A DNA stretch of 64,000 nt from Enterocloster asparagiformis (lineage in GTDB: Bacteria > Bacillota > Clostridia > Lachnospirales > Lachnospiraceae). How positions within the stretch are numbered: position 1 is the stretch's first letter; every line of letters starts with the position of its first letter. Of the stretch, positions 51,377 to 61,544 are shown piece by piece. The stretch covers positions 7,778 through 71,777 of the forward strand of contig JAGZSY010000025.1 of assembly GCA_018380885.1 (NCBI GenBank). Direction: 5' to 3'. A program made the position numbers and the translations under genes. A model generated the notes under the pieces. It saw nothing but the letters and a program-made list of their open reading frames with translations, searched no databases and was not told the DNA's origin.

Positions 51377-52369
51377 TTATACGTTCACCTTGCTCCTCTG
51401 TTTCATCCAATCCACCATCACCGCAATCAGAATAATCGCGCCCTTGGCCACGTACTGCCAATAGGTGCTCACGTTCAGCAGGTTCAAGCCGTTGTTGATA
51501 ACTCCCATAACCAGAACCCCCATGACCGTTCCGCCGATCCGGCCCACGCCTCCGCTCATGGAGATTCCGCCCAAGACGCAGGCTGCAATGGCATTCAGCT
51601 CGTGCCCGTCCCCCACGGACGGCTGGCCCGAATACATTCTGGCCGCCAGCACAATACCGGCAAAAGAGGCCATGAAGCCGGCAATGGTAAACACCGCGAT
51701 CTCGGTAATTTTGATTGGCACTCCCGACAGTCTGGCCGCCTCCCGGTTGCCCCCGATGGCATAAATGTAGGTTCCAAATTTCGTCTTATTTAAGAGAATA
51801 CTGAAAATCACAATCATAACCAGCATATAGATCACCGGAATGGGGACGAGTCCCAGGCTTCCCGTTCCGATTTTGACAAAGCGCTCATCCATAATTCGCG
51901 TGGTTTTACCGCCGCAGTAGATATACGCCACACCGCGCGCAATATTCATCATCGACAGCGTCACAATAAATGCAGGGAACTTGAAAAATGCCACGAAGCC
52001 GCCGTTGAGCGCTCCGCATAAAATTCCCAGAATCAGGCCGATGAGAATCCCGGCGAAAATCGGCACGCCCTGGTTGACGATCAGCCCAACCGTCACCGTC
52101 CCGATCATTGCCACCAAAGCGCCCACCGAGAGATCGATTCCCCCCAGGATAATGACCAGCGTCATGCCCAGGGCCAGACACATATTGTGGGATATCTGTT
52201 TTAAAACAGTCAGCAGGTTGTTGGGCGTCAAAAAGACCGGGGACAGCGCGGACAGCAGCGCCACCAACAGCAGCAGTACCAGCATGATCCCCAGATTGTG
52301 CCTCACAAACAGAAACACCGGCTGGTCTTTTAATCCCAGCTCCTTCATATTCGGCTCCTTACTTTTCAT
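51377..52369 (-). CDS. Ribose-type ABC transporter permease
   Basis: The 330-residue protein has eight to ten hydrophobic segments and the BPD_transp_2 pattern: NLLTVLKQISHNMCLALGMTLVIILGGIDLS near the start, GLINQG-like loops, and the late YAIGGNREAARLSGV motif that contacts the ATPase. AGGAGG precedes the ATG. It overlaps the ATPase gene by four bases (ATGA). With the ATPase and binding protein it forms one importer of a monosaccharide or related ligand. Confidence 0.93.
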   Translation of the reverse strand: MKSKEPNMKELGLKDQPVFLFVRHNLGIMLVLLLLVALLSALSPVFLTPNNLLTVLKQISHNMCLALGMTLVIILGGIDLSVGALVAMIGTVTVGLIVNQGVPIFAGILIGLILGILCGALNGGFVAFFKFPAFIVTLSMMNIARGVAYIYCGGKTTRIMDERFVKIGTGSLGLVPIPVIYMLVMIVIFSILLNKTKFGTYIYAIGGNREAARLSGVPIKITEIAVFTIAGFMASFAGIVLAARMYSGQPSVGDGHELNAIAACVLGGISMSGGVGRIGGTVMGVLVMGVINNGLNLLNVSTYWQYVAKGAIILIAVMVDWMKQRSKVNV

Positions 52370-53859
52370 TCCACACCTCCTGTCGCATGGGCCATTATAT
52401 TTTCCTGGGACAGCTCCGCTTTCCCCAGTCTGGCCACGATCTCTCCCTCTCTGACTACGCAGACATTGTCACACATATTCATAATCTCCGGCAGCTCGGA
52501 AGATATCATAATGATCGCCATGCCCTGCCTGGAGAGCCGGTCAATCAGCGCGTAAATCTCCTGCTTTGCCCCAACGTCGATCCCCCGGGTAGGTTCATCC
52601 AAAATCAGCAGCTCCGGCTCAGTGGACAGCCACTTGGCAATCACGGCCTTCTGCTGGTTGCCTCCGGACAGATTGGATATGGTCTGCTGCGGCGATGATA
52701 CTTTGATGTTGAGTTTTCCGATATATTCATCCACCAGACGCCCGCATGGACCGCGCCGCACAAACATCCGCCCCGACAACCGCCTGAGCGCAGCCAGCGT
52801 GATATTAAATCCCACCGTGCCGGAAAGCACCAATCCCTGTTTTTTGCGGTCCTCGGGAACCATTGCCACTCCATGCGCTATTGCCTGGGACGCAGAGCTA
52901 AAGCGAACCGGCTTCCCGCGCAGATACACCTGCCCTTTGTCGTAGTGGTCCGCCCCGAAAAGGGCCTGCATAATCTCGCTGCGGCCGGCTCCCACCAAGC
53001 CGGTGAACCCCAGCACCTCCCCCTTGTGTACAGAAAAGGTGATATCAGAAAACACGCCCTTTTTCGTCAGCCCTTCAACCCGGAGCACCTCATCCTCAAT
53101 GGGCACATCGGACCTGGTAAACAGGCTGTTGAAGCTCCGCCCCACCATAAGCTTCACCAGCTCGTCCGCGTTTGTTTCCGACGTATCCCGGGTGCCCACA
53201 TAGGCCCCGTCGCGGATCACCGTAACCCGGTCGGAGATTTCAAAGATTTCGTCCATCTTATGGGAAATGTAAATGATGCTCACGGACTGCTTTTTTAGTT
53301 TTCGTATGATTTCAAATAGAAGCTTGACTTCATTTTCTTCCAGGGACGAGGTAGGCTCATCCATGACGAGAATCCTGGCCTCAAAGGAGACCTCCTTGAC
53401 GATTTCCACCAGCTGCTGCTGCGCGATGGTCAACTCCTCAACTCTGCGGCGGACATCAATGTCTACGCCAATCTGGTCCACCATCTGCTGCGCCCGGCTG
53501 AATATGGCCCGTATATCCCGAAGCCCCAGCTTGTTGGCTGGTTCACGTCCCAGAAAAATATTTTCCGCCACGGTCAGATGGGGGACCAGCACAATCTCCT
53601 GGTGGATAATCCCAATTCCCAGTTTTCGCGCCTCCGGCACGGAGCCGATATCTGTTTTCTTTTTATGAATAAAGATTTCACCGGAATCCGGCCGGTAAAC
53701 GCCTCCCAGCACTTTGATCAGCGTGGATTTCCCTGCGCCGTTGCCGCCCAGCAAGGCGTGAACCTCGCCAAGCCTTAGATCAAAATTTATATTCTCCAGG
53801 GCGTACACGCCGGAAAAGCTCTTTTTGATGTTTTTCATCTCTAATATGGTCTGTTCCAC
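52366..53859 (-). CDS. Ribose-type ABC transporter ATPase (double ABC)
   Basis: The 497-residue protein carries two ABC domains. The N-terminal one has Walker A GGNGAGKSTLIKV and Walker B LVMDEPTSSLEENE. The C-terminal one has a degenerate P-loop GLVGAGRSEIM and signature LSGGNQQKAVIAKWL, as in RbsA/MglA. The GTG at 53859 with GGGGGAAG upstream gives the usual family start (EQTILEMKNIKKSFSG); the frame also reaches a GTG at 53937 that overlaps the binding-protein stop. It energises the permease encoded downstream. Confidence 0.92.
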   Translation of the reverse strand: MEQTILEMKNIKKSFSGVYALENINFDLRLGEVHALLGGNGAGKSTLIKVLGGVYRPDSGEIFIHKKKTDIGSVPEARKLGIGIIHQEIVLVPHLTVAENIFLGREPANKLGLRDIRAIFSRAQQMVDQIGVDIDVRRRVEELTIAQQQLVEIVKEVSFEARILVMDEPTSSLEENEVKLLFEIIRKLKKQSVSIIYISHKMDEIFEISDRVTVIRDGAYVGTRDTSETNADELVKLMVGRSFNSLFTRSDVPIEDEVLRVEGLTKKGVFSDITFSVHKGEVLGFTGLVGAGRSEIMQALFGADHYDKGQVYLRGKPVRFSSASQAIAHGVAMVPEDRKKQGLVLSGTVGFNITLAALRRLSGRMFVRRGPCGRLVDEYIGKLNIKVSSPQQTISNLSGGNQQKAVIAKWLSTEPELLILDEPTRGIDVGAKQEIYALIDRLSRQGMAIIMISSELPEIMNMCDNVCVVREGEIVARLGKAELSQENIMAHATGGVE

Positions 53860-53933
53860 AAGCACTTCCCCCAAACCGCTAACCTGACCGGGTGAAACGG
53901 CAGCGTTCACCCGGTCTTTGTCCGTATATTTTC

Positions 53934-54971
53934 TCACTGCCAGTCATTCATTGTTTCTTTTGCCTGCTCCATAGTAACCGCATAGGACGGAATCAGGATT
54001 TCCTTCTCAATTTCCTTTCCATCCAGGTATTCCAATGCCTTTTCAAAGGAAGTCTGTGCAATTACCTTCGGGCACTGGGCGGCAACGCCCTTGATGGAGC
54101 CTTCTACCATTGCAGCCTTGTTGTCCGGGGAGGCGTCGATACAATAAACTCCGATCTTCCCATCCATCCCGTGCTCCTTCAGCGCCGCAACGCTTCCCAT
54201 TCCGGACGTCCCGTTCACACAGAAGATCGCAGTGAGATCGGGATTGGCCTGGATAATATCTTCCGTAATCGTCAGGGACTGATCCAGGGCGCTTCCGCAG
54301 TTCTGGCGTGCGACAATGTCAAATTTGGAGGCAGAGTCTCCCATGCCGTCCAAAAATCCATTGATTCTCGCCACAGCGCTGTCGTTCTCCGGATGCTCCA
54401 GAAGGGCGATCTTTCCGCCGTCCGGATAATCCGCAACCAGCTGCTCTCCCATGGCCTTTCCCGCGGAATACGCATCCGTCGCAATACAAGTGACCATCAG
54501 ATCCATATCCGCAATGGGCGTATCCACATTAAAAATCGGAATGCCCGCATTGTGCACAGCCTCCACGCCCTGGCGCTCACTCTGGGAATCCGCGGGAATC
54601 AGGAAAATCGCGTCAAACCCTTTACTGGCGGCGTCCTCCAGCTGGCTGATCTGCATGGAAGCATCGTAATCAGAGTCATATGTAACAAAGTCGTAGCCCA
54701 TCTCCTTGCACTTTTGCGTGTACACCTCCACCATGGCGTTGTGGAAGGTATTATTCAGCGTGTTGGTAAAAAATGCGAAGCTATATTTCTTAGTCTCTTC
54801 TGGCGCTGCATCGGCTTCCTTTGTCTCTTCACCGGACTTCTCCGCGCCGGCCGCCTGAGTTGCGGCGCTTGTCTGCTGAGCTGCCGGACTGCTCTGTCCG
54901 CCGCCTCCGCCTGAACACCCCGCCATTACCATCATGCCACACATTACCGCTGCCAAAATTCTTTTTTTCAT
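53934..54971 (-). CDS. Sugar ABC transporter substrate-binding lipoprotein
   Basis: The 345-residue protein begins with a lipoprotein signal (MKKRILAAVMCGMMVMAGC, lipobox MAGC), then a short Gly/Ser/Ala linker (20-60) and a Peripla_BP_4 domain (YSFAFFTNTLNNTFHNAMVE, FDAIFLIPADSQSERQGVEAV, NGTSGMGSVAALKEHGMDG). It captures a sugar outside the membrane and hands it to the permease. The ATG at 54971 has AAGGAG seven bases upstream. The ligand is not readable. Confidence 0.92.
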   Translation of the reverse strand: MKKRILAAVMCGMMVMAGCSGGGGGQSSPAAQQTSAATQAAGAEKSGEETKEADAAPEETKKYSFAFFTNTLNNTFHNAMVEVYTQKCKEMGYDFVTYDSDYDASMQISQLEDAASKGFDAIFLIPADSQSERQGVEAVHNAGIPIFNVDTPIADMDLMVTCIATDAYSAGKAMGEQLVADYPDGGKIALLEHPENDSAVARINGFLDGMGDSASKFDIVARQNCGSALDQSLTITEDIIQANPDLTAIFCVNGTSGMGSVAALKEHGMDGKIGVYCIDASPDNKAAMVEGSIKGVAAQCPKVIAQTSFEKALEYLDGKEIEKEILIPSYAVTMEQAKETMNDWQ

Positions 54972-55039
54972 ATCCATTCTCCTTTTTATATTGAATTGTT
55001 TTTTGTTCTCCTCCAACTGATCCGGCCCTCACCCGGATA

Positions 55040-56518
55040 TCAAAAAAGGGATCTGTTGCATGGGTATATCTGCCTGTATTTCTGAAACTGACTCTCATAA
55101 ACCTCGCAGTTCTTGCGCTGGGGATAAATAACCTCTTCTCTATAGGAAACCAGCTGATCACAAGCCTCTCCCAGCGAGCGGTAAACGCCGGCGCCCACCC
55201 CGGCGATCATCGCCGCCCCCAGGCAGGCCTCCTCCTTACATTTGGATGTATAAATCTCTTTTCCCAGAATATCCGCCTGAATCTGCAGCCAGCACCGGCT
55301 CTTGGCCCCTCCCCCCGAGGCCACCACCCTGTCGCAGGAAATTCCCAGCTCATAAAATATCTCCATGGCCTCCCGCAGGGAAAATGTAACGCCCTCCATA
55401 ACGGCGCGGGCAAAATGCTTATAGTTATGCCGCAGCGTCAGACCGAAAAAAATCGCTTTTGCCCCGGAGTCCATATGCGGAGAACGCTCCCCCGCCAGAT
55501 ACGGTAAAAAAATCAGTCCGTCGCTCCCCGCCGGAACCTCCTCGATCGAGTGGTTCAGGCTGGCGTACCCATTTCCCTGGAAAAAATTGTCTCTCAGCCA
55601 ATTCAGCGCGATGCCACCGTTTAAGCTGGCCCCCATTATTGTCCAGGTCCCCCCCACATGACAGAACGTATTGGTTCTGTAGGCCGGATCGAACAGAGGC
55701 CGGTCCACCACGCAGGAAAGTTGGCTGCCTGTCCCGATATTGGCGCAAATAATTCCCGGGCCGATCATCCCGTTTCCCACCGCCTGCATCGGCTGATCCC
55801 CTCCGCCGAACATCACCGGTATCCCCTGCGCAAGGCCGGTCGCACGAGCGCACTCCGCCGTCACCTCGCCGGCTGTTTCACAGCTTGTATGACAGTCCGG
55901 AAATATCTGCGGATCGAGTCCCACCCGCTCTGCCAGCGATTCCGCCCATACGCGCTTGGATGTGTCAAAAATCAGGGTTCCCGAGGCATCGGTCTCCTCC
56001 GTTCCGATGGTACCGCACAGGCGGTACCGGATATAATCCTTGGGCAGCAGCGCTTTCCAGATATGCCGGTAATTCTCCGGTTCCTGCTCTTTCATCCACA
56101 GGAGGGACGAAACATAAAAGCCCGTGCCCGGCGTATTGAGCGTTGTCTCCTGAAACCGGCGGTCCATCCCACTGCGGCACAACGCCTCCAGCTGCGGGGC
56201 GCTGCGCTGGTCAATCCAGATGATCGCCGGCCGGATCAGCTTTCTATCCCGGTTCAGCAGAACCAGGCCGTGCATCTGACCGGACAAGCCGATCCCTTTG
56301 ATACATCCCGGATCAATCCCCGTACCCGCCAGCAGCTCCCTGATAGCCGCCGCCGTCGCCTCCCACAGCCTGTCCATATCCTGCTCCGCCCAGCCGGACC
56401 GGATGCTCTGTATTTCATATGAATTTGCCCGAATCCCGAGTATATTCCCATCCACGTCGATCAGCAGAGCTTTAACACTGGACGTTCCGAGGTCGATTCC
56501 CATAAGATACTGTGACAC
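55040..56518 (-). CDS. FGGY-family carbohydrate kinase (xylulokinase-like)
   Basis: The 492-residue kinase has the two FGGY lobes: N-terminal MGIDLGTSSVKALLIDVDG, the GLSGQMHGLV sugar-site motif, and the C-terminal FLPYLAGERSPH and ASGGGAKSRCWLQIQADI ATP-site signatures. XylB-like kinases phosphorylate ketopentoses; the XylB catalytic Asp region IWIDQRSAPQ is present. A GTG at 56518 with GGAGG seven bases upstream is chosen. It is the first gene of the operon kinase, binding protein, ATPase, permease, GH32-like enzyme. Confidence 0.92.
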   Translation of the reverse strand: MSQYLMGIDLGTSSVKALLIDVDGNILGIRANSYEIQSIRSGWAEQDMDRLWEATAAAIRELLAGTGIDPGCIKGIGLSGQMHGLVLLNRDRKLIRPAIIWIDQRSAPQLEALCRSGMDRRFQETTLNTPGTGFYVSSLLWMKEQEPENYRHIWKALLPKDYIRYRLCGTIGTEETDASGTLIFDTSKRVWAESLAERVGLDPQIFPDCHTSCETAGEVTAECARATGLAQGIPVMFGGGDQPMQAVGNGMIGPGIICANIGTGSQLSCVVDRPLFDPAYRTNTFCHVGGTWTIMGASLNGGIALNWLRDNFFQGNGYASLNHSIEEVPAGSDGLIFLPYLAGERSPHMDSGAKAIFFGLTLRHNYKHFARAVMEGVTFSLREAMEIFYELGISCDRVVASGGGAKSRCWLQIQADILGKEIYTSKCKEEACLGAAMIAGVGAGVYRSLGEACDQLVSYREEVIYPQRKNCEVYESQFQKYRQIYPCNRSLF

Positions 56519-56628
56519 CCTCTCACCTCCCCTCATGTCCTTGATTTAATTTAATGATATATCGTTTGTATCATTTTATCAATAGTATTAATTCATAAAA
56601 TGAATAAATAAAACCGTGCATCCTGCAC

Positions 56629-56660
56629 AAAAAAACAGACATGAGCACTCTCATGTCTGT
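56629..56660 (-). terminator. Terminator after the ROK gene
   Basis: ACAGACATGAG (56635-56645) pairs perfectly with CTCATGTCTGT (56650-56660); on the minus strand it runs into seven Ts. A smaller GTGCA/TGCAC hairpin follows at about 56615. Confidence 0.9.
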
Positions 56661-56678
56661 CATAACTTTCTCAAATAT

Positions 56679-57890
56679 TTACTTTACCAGGATCGCAGTG
56701 GGCTTCTTCAGCACCTTTTCCACCGCCAGCGCCGCCGCGCCGATCAGGGCGGGATCCCGCTCAAAGGATGTAAAGCGGATTTCCAGATTGTCAAACAACT
56801 CCGGCAGCGTGTATTCCCTGACCGTATCCCTGACAATCTCCAGCAGCCTCTCCCCCATGACGGTGAACTCGTCACCGATGACAATCACGTCAGGATTGTA
56901 GAGATTGATCATCTGCGAGAGGCCGAAGCCCAGAAAGCCCGCCGTCTCGTCAAAGGCCTTGACCGCCAGCGGATCTCCCATCTCCATCGCTCTGGCAACC
57001 TGGTGCACCGTGCTGTCCACGCGCAGGCTCGTGATCTCGCCCCGGGCGATGCCGTCGTTGATCCTTCTGATCATCGCGGAGACAGAAGCGTACAGCTCCA
57101 GACAGCCCCGGTTGCCGCACTGGCAGCGCGGTCCGTTACAATTTATGGACATATGGCCGATCTCGCCGGCCACGCCCAGGGAACCGTGCAGCACCTTACC
57201 GTCCAGCGTAATCCCCGCTCCAATGCCCTGGCCCGCAGCCACATACATATGCGTTCCACGCTCCATCCGGTTATGGCCGAACCACCACTCCGCCAGAGCG
57301 CCTGCGTTGGCGTCATGCTCAATGTAGACCGGAATCCCGAATCTCTGTTGAAACCGCTCCCTAAACCGTATATTCTTCCATCCGATTTTGCCTGTCACCA
57401 GGGCTATGCGCTCCTCGCTTAAAATAACCGGTCCCGGTACGGCTATACCAATCGCCAATATGGTGCCCGAAGTATGATTAATGATATCTGCGGCGATGGC
57501 CTCCATCTCAACCGTCACTTCCTCCACCGACTGATCCTGGTTGACCGCCCGGATCGTGACGTCATACTCGGTTCCGTTGATATCAAAGCAGCCCACCATA
57601 AAGCATTTCCGGCTCAGCCGGATGGCGAGCACCTTAAAATTCTCGCCCTTCAGCGTAATTCCGATGGAACGGCGGCCCTTACAGCCCTCAATATTTCCCG
57701 TCTCCTCCACCAAACCGCATTCAATCAATTCATTGATGATATTCGTAATGGTAGACTGACGTAAACCGGAAGCCTTGGCTATCTCCGCCCGGGAGCAGAC
57801 CTTCATTTTCTGTAATAACTTGATCACCATGGAAAGGTTCATTTCCCGCACATCTTCTAAGTTTTTAGCCGTCGGCTTAATATTCGTCAT
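56679..57890 (-). CDS. ROK-family transcriptional regulator
   Basis: The 403-residue protein has an N-terminal winged helix (about 20-80; SRAEIAKASGLRQSTITNII) and a ROK domain with GEIGHMSINCNGPRCQCGNRG (zinc motif CxCGxxGC) and an ATP-site-like LAIGIAVPGPV. It probably represses the FGGY/ABC/GH32-like operon downstream, or the MFS/SDR/ADH operon upstream, until its sugar is present. An AT-rich dyad TTTAATTAATTAAA lies before it at about 57960. Confidence 0.92.
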   Translation of the reverse strand: MTNIKPTAKNLEDVREMNLSMVIKLLQKMKVCSRAEIAKASGLRQSTITNIINELIECGLVEETGNIEGCKGRRSIGITLKGENFKVLAIRLSRKCFMVGCFDINGTEYDVTIRAVNQDQSVEEVTVEMEAIAADIINHTSGTILAIGIAVPGPVILSEERIALVTGKIGWKNIRFRERFQQRFGIPVYIEHDANAGALAEWWFGHNRMERGTHMYVAAGQGIGAGITLDGKVLHGSLGVAGEIGHMSINCNGPRCQCGNRGCLELYASVSAMIRRINDGIARGEITSLRVDSTVHQVARAMEMGDPLAVKAFDETAGFLGFGLSQMINLYNPDVIVIGDEFTVMGERLLEIVRDTVREYTLPELFDNLEIRFTSFERDPALIGAAALAVEKVLKKPTAILVK

Positions 57891-57977
57891 GTCGATACTC
57901 CCCCTGCGTTATATCCCCTCCGTTCCATTTTACTCTTTTTCTTTATTTTAATCAATACATTTAATTAATTAAAATCT

Positions 57978-59198
57978 TTATGCATTTCCCATCTTCTCCG
58001 CCATCCGCTTCGCAATCACAATCAGCACAATGGCCGCTACCGCCAGCACCGCGGAGCCGATAAAGCCCATGGTGTACTGTCCGGTGGTGTCGTAGAAATA
58101 GGCGCTGATCTTGGGGCCCACGAAGGCGCCGATGCCGTATCCGATAAAGATCAGGCCGTAGTTCCGGTTATAGTACTTTGAGCCGAAAATCATACGCACC
58201 ATGGGCGCGAACACCACCAGAAGGCCGCCGAAGGAAAAGCCCACCAGCACCACGCAGAGGATGAAGAACGGGAGCGTGGACGCCTGGGTCAGCATCAGCA
58301 TGGAGGCCCCGTTGATGATCATCAGCAGAATCAGGCTCTTCCAGCCCTTCAGGATGTCGTAGATGAACCCAAAGCCGATGCGCCCGCACATGTTGGAAAG
58401 GGTCATGATGGAAACGCACAGGGCCGCGGTCATGGCGCTCTGTCCCACCTGGCGCTGGGCGATGGGGCTGGTAAAGCTGACCATCATGGTGCCGGCCGCA
58501 TTTGCGAAAATAAACATCAGAAGCAGCACCCAGAACACCGGGGTTTTGCACATCTGCCCCAGGCTGTAGTCCTTTGTTTTCAGCACCTTGGCCTGCTCCG
58601 CGGACGGCTTCCAGCCCTCGGGCATCCAGCCTTCCGGACAGGGCACGACCATCCAGGCCACCGCTCCCACGCCGATCAGGAACACAATCCCCAGAATCCG
58701 GCAGGTCATCTGCGCGCCGTAGCGCTCGATCAACGCCTGGGCGATGGGGCTCATGATGAACGGCCCGCAGGACGCCCCGGCCTGTACCAGGCCGGAAATG
58801 GATCCGGAGCGGTCCGGGAACCACTTCAGCGCAGTGGGCAGGCAGGCAGGATAAATCATGCCGCCGCCGGCTCCGGCCATCAGGCCGTAAAATATGTAGA
58901 GCTGGGGGATGCTGCCCGCGAAGCCGGTGAGGAACCAGCCGCCTGCGAACAGGCACAGCCCCATGTAAATGGTCATCCTGGGGCTGAATTTCTCGGCCAG
59001 GGAGCCGCCGATAAAGCCCACGGCGCAGTAGGTGAACATGTAGATGGTGTAGGCCAGGGCGAAATCCGAGTCGCTCCAGCCGAATTTTGTGGTCAGCGGA
59101 ATGCAGAACAGGCTGAAATATGCGGTGGCGGAGGTGAACAGGCTCTGCAGCCAAACTCCCGCGAACACTCTCCAGCGCGTTGCCTTTGTTATTTTCAT
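57978..59198 (-). CDS. MFS transporter, OFA (oxalate/formate antiporter)-like
   Basis: The 406-residue protein has twelve hydrophobic segments and OFA-family features: YIMFTYCAVGFIGGSLAEKF-type early loop, GGGMIYPACLPTALKWFPDRSG in the middle, and MCGRIGFGFIYD. Members exchange small carboxylates or take up related organic acids. It is the last gene of the ADH-SDR-symporter operon, which suggests export or exchange of an acid end product (inference). Confidence 0.88.
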   Translation of the reverse strand: MKITKATRWRVFAGVWLQSLFTSATAYFSLFCIPLTTKFGWSDSDFALAYTIYMFTYCAVGFIGGSLAEKFSPRMTIYMGLCLFAGGWFLTGFAGSIPQLYIFYGLMAGAGGGMIYPACLPTALKWFPDRSGSISGLVQAGASCGPFIMSPIAQALIERYGAQMTCRILGIVFLIGVGAVAWMVVPCPEGWMPEGWKPSAEQAKVLKTKDYSLGQMCKTPVFWVLLLMFIFANAAGTMMVSFTSPIAQRQVGQSAMTAALCVSIMTLSNMCGRIGFGFIYDILKGWKSLILLMIINGASMLMLTQASTLPFFILCVVLVGFSFGGLLVVFAPMVRMIFGSKYYNRNYGLIFIGYGIGAFVGPKISAYFYDTTGQYTMGFIGSAVLAVAAIVLIVIAKRMAEKMGNA

Positions 59199-59232
59199 AT
59201 CATTTTTCTCCTCATTTATAATTGATTATTTT

Positions 59233-60639
59233 TTAATCGTTCCCCATCTCCTGGCGGCGATGGCGCTCGTCTAATATATTCATAATCCCGTCGTACTCCC
59301 GGTCCAGCTTATAGAAAGCCAGCAGCGCCAAAAGCGCCAGGAACACCACCATGGGCGCGTAGTAGAACATGATGCGGATTCCCCGCATGGCGGACTCGCT
59401 CTGCACCGCCAGGGAGCCGTCGTACCCGTACGCGCCCAGCACCCAGCCGATGAAGGCGGAGGCCAGGGCCGAGCCCACGCGCACGCCCAGGGAGGCCGCC
59501 GAGTAGACAAAGCCCTCCGCGCGGGTGCCGGTCCGGTATTCCCCGTACTCGATGCTGTCCGCGATCATGCCGAACTTGGTGGCTGAAACGCAGGCCACGC
59601 CCATGCCGCGCAGAATCAGGCCCAGATACATGAGCGTCAGGGAGGACTCCGCCGTAAACATCAGGAGCGCCTGGCCCAGAAGGCCCATGCCTACGCCCCC
59701 GTACAGCGCCACATTCCGCTTGCCGATGCGCTTCACAATGGGAATGATCAGCAGCGGCACCACGATGGCCGCAAAGGTGGAGCACATCATCATGGAACGG
59801 TTGTAGCCCTCGTTCCTGATCACGTACTTGGCAAAGTACAGGTTCATCCCGTAGAGGCTGGTCATGGCAGTGTAGAAAATATTGACCATCAGCATGATGA
59901 ACCAATATTTGTTGGCGCACAGGATTTTAATCCCCTGCTTTAACGTGATGGAGGATTTCTTTCCGGTCCTCTGCTCCATCACGCCGCTGCCCACCCGCTC
60001 CTTGCAGCCGTAGAAGGTGAACCAGAACAGGCCGATGGACACCAGACCGATCATCAGAAAGGTCCTCTGCCAGCCCTGGGCGCCGCCGCCGAACATTTCC
60101 ACCATGTCCGGCGCGTAGGAGCTGATCAGAAACACACCCAGCGCGCCGAAGCTGGCCCGGCAGATGGAGAGGATGGACCGCTCGTTCTGGCTGTTGGTCA
60201 TCACGCTGCTGAGCACGCCGTAGGGCACGTTCATGGAAGTGAAAATGGTGGTGGCCATCAGGTTGTAGGAGATGAAGGCGTAGATCACCCGGCCCGTCTC
60301 CCCCAGATCCGGCACGGTAAAGAGCAGCACGCTGCCGATGCAGTAGGGAATCGCCATCCACAGCAGCCAGGGCCGCGCCTTGCCCAGAGGCGAGTGCACG
60401 TTCTCAATGATATACCCCATGATCATGTCGGAGACGCCGTCGAAAATCTTGCTGAGCAGCAGGATCGTGCCCACGGTCGCCGCGCTGATGCAGGCCACGT
60501 CCGTGTAAAAGAACACGATGTAGGAGCCGATGGCGCCGTAGATGAAGCAAAAGGAAAAATCCCCGATGCCGTAGCTGAAATATTCCATCAAACCGATCTT
60601 TTTTGATTTGGAAATATTTTTAATCCCAAAGTTTCCCAT
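59233..60639 (-). CDS. GPH-family sugar:cation symporter
   Basis: The 468-residue protein has twelve hydrophobic segments and MelB-like motifs: YGIGDFSFCFIYGAIGSYIVFF, KIFDGVSDMIMGYIIENVHSP (cation-site Asp), and NVPYGVLSSVMTNSQNERS. It probably brings in the substrate for the SDR and alcohol dehydrogenase encoded just upstream (15-base gap to the SDR gene). It is the second GPH protein in the window, clearly different in sequence from the one at 28172-29617. Confidence 0.9.
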   Translation of the reverse strand: MGNFGIKNISKSKKIGLMEYFSYGIGDFSFCFIYGAIGSYIVFFYTDVACISAATVGTILLLSKIFDGVSDMIMGYIIENVHSPLGKARPWLLWMAIPYCIGSVLLFTVPDLGETGRVIYAFISYNLMATTIFTSMNVPYGVLSSVMTNSQNERSILSICRASFGALGVFLISSYAPDMVEMFGGGAQGWQRTFLMIGLVSIGLFWFTFYGCKERVGSGVMEQRTGKKSSITLKQGIKILCANKYWFIMLMVNIFYTAMTSLYGMNLYFAKYVIRNEGYNRSMMMCSTFAAIVVPLLIIPIVKRIGKRNVALYGGVGMGLLGQALLMFTAESSLTLMYLGLILRGMGVACVSATKFGMIADSIEYGEYRTGTRAEGFVYSAASLGVRVGSALASAFIGWVLGAYGYDGSLAVQSESAMRGIRIMFYYAPMVVFLALLALLAFYKLDREYDGIMNILDERHRRQEMGND

Positions 60640-60653
60640 ATCTCATTCCCCAC

Positions 60654-61451
60654 CTATGCCTGCAAGGTGCCTAAATCCAGGGCCACCGCTCTTCCGTTGA
60701 ACTTCCCGGCCGCCCGGCTGGTTCCCATCCAGTAGACCATGTCGGAGATGTCCTCCACGTCCAGGAAGGGCACGCCCTCGTACATCTCGTGGTAATCCTT
60801 AAAGCTCCTTCCGGTGGACTCGTTGATGAATTCCACATAGGACTGCGTCTCGCACATGGGGGTCTTTACCTTGGTGGGACACAGGGCGTTTACGATAATG
60901 CCTTTGCCTCCCGCCTCCTTGGCCAGGGTCTTGGTCAGGCCCAGCACGCCCCACTTTGCCATGCAGTAGGTAGCCAGCTTGGGGGTTCCGTAGAGGCCGC
61001 TGGTGGAGGAAATATTGATAATGCGGCCGAAGCCCTGTTTGATCATATACTGGGCCGCGTATTTGTCCGTGCGCCAGGTGCCGATCAGATCGATGTTGAT
61101 CACCTTCTCCACCTGCTCGTCCGTCAGCTCCCAGGTGTAGCCGAAGTTGATCACACCGGCGTTGGCGATCACCACGTCCAGGCGGCCGAACCGCTCCCAG
61201 GCCGAGGCGAACAGCCGCTCCATATCCGGGGTGCTGCAAATATTGGCCTTGACCGCCAGCACCTCCGCGCCCAGGCTTTCCAGCTGGGCCGCGGTCTCCC
61301 GGTAGCGGTCATCTTCAGGATCCAGCATATCCGCCAGCACCACGTTGAAACCGTTCTCCGCGAACTTTACCGCGTGGGCCCGTCCCTGACCCATGGCTCC
61401 TCCGGTGATCAGGACTACTTTTTTTGATTCGTTATTGCTTGTATCGCTCAT
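60654..61451 (-). CDS. Short-chain dehydrogenase/reductase
   Basis: The 265-residue Rossmann oxidoreductase has the NAD(P) motif TGGAMGQGRAHA (about 17-28), NAGVINFG, the catalytic Ser in NISSTSGLYG, and YCMAKWG with Tyr and Lys. It likely oxidises or reduces a polyol or sugar alcohol of the operon. The substrate is not readable; the MGQG form in place of GIG occurs in carveol- and mycofactocin-like SDRs. Confidence 0.92.
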   Translation of the reverse strand: MSDTSNNESKKVVLITGGAMGQGRAHAVKFAENGFNVVLADMLDPEDDRYRETAAQLESLGAEVLAVKANICSTPDMERLFASAWERFGRLDVVIANAGVINFGYTWELTDEQVEKVINIDLIGTWRTDKYAAQYMIKQGFGRIINISSTSGLYGTPKLATYCMAKWGVLGLTKTLAKEAGGKGIIVNALCPTKVKTPMCETQSYVEFINESTGRSFKDYHEMYEGVPFLDVEDISDMVYWMGTSRAAGKFNGRAVALDLGTLQA

Positions 61452-61544
61452 GTTGATTCACTCCTTATAGATAGTTTTTGATCTTATCTTGAATGGTTTA
61501 TAATCCAGGCGGCCTCTGACCGCGGGCTGCGGCGCATTTTTCCG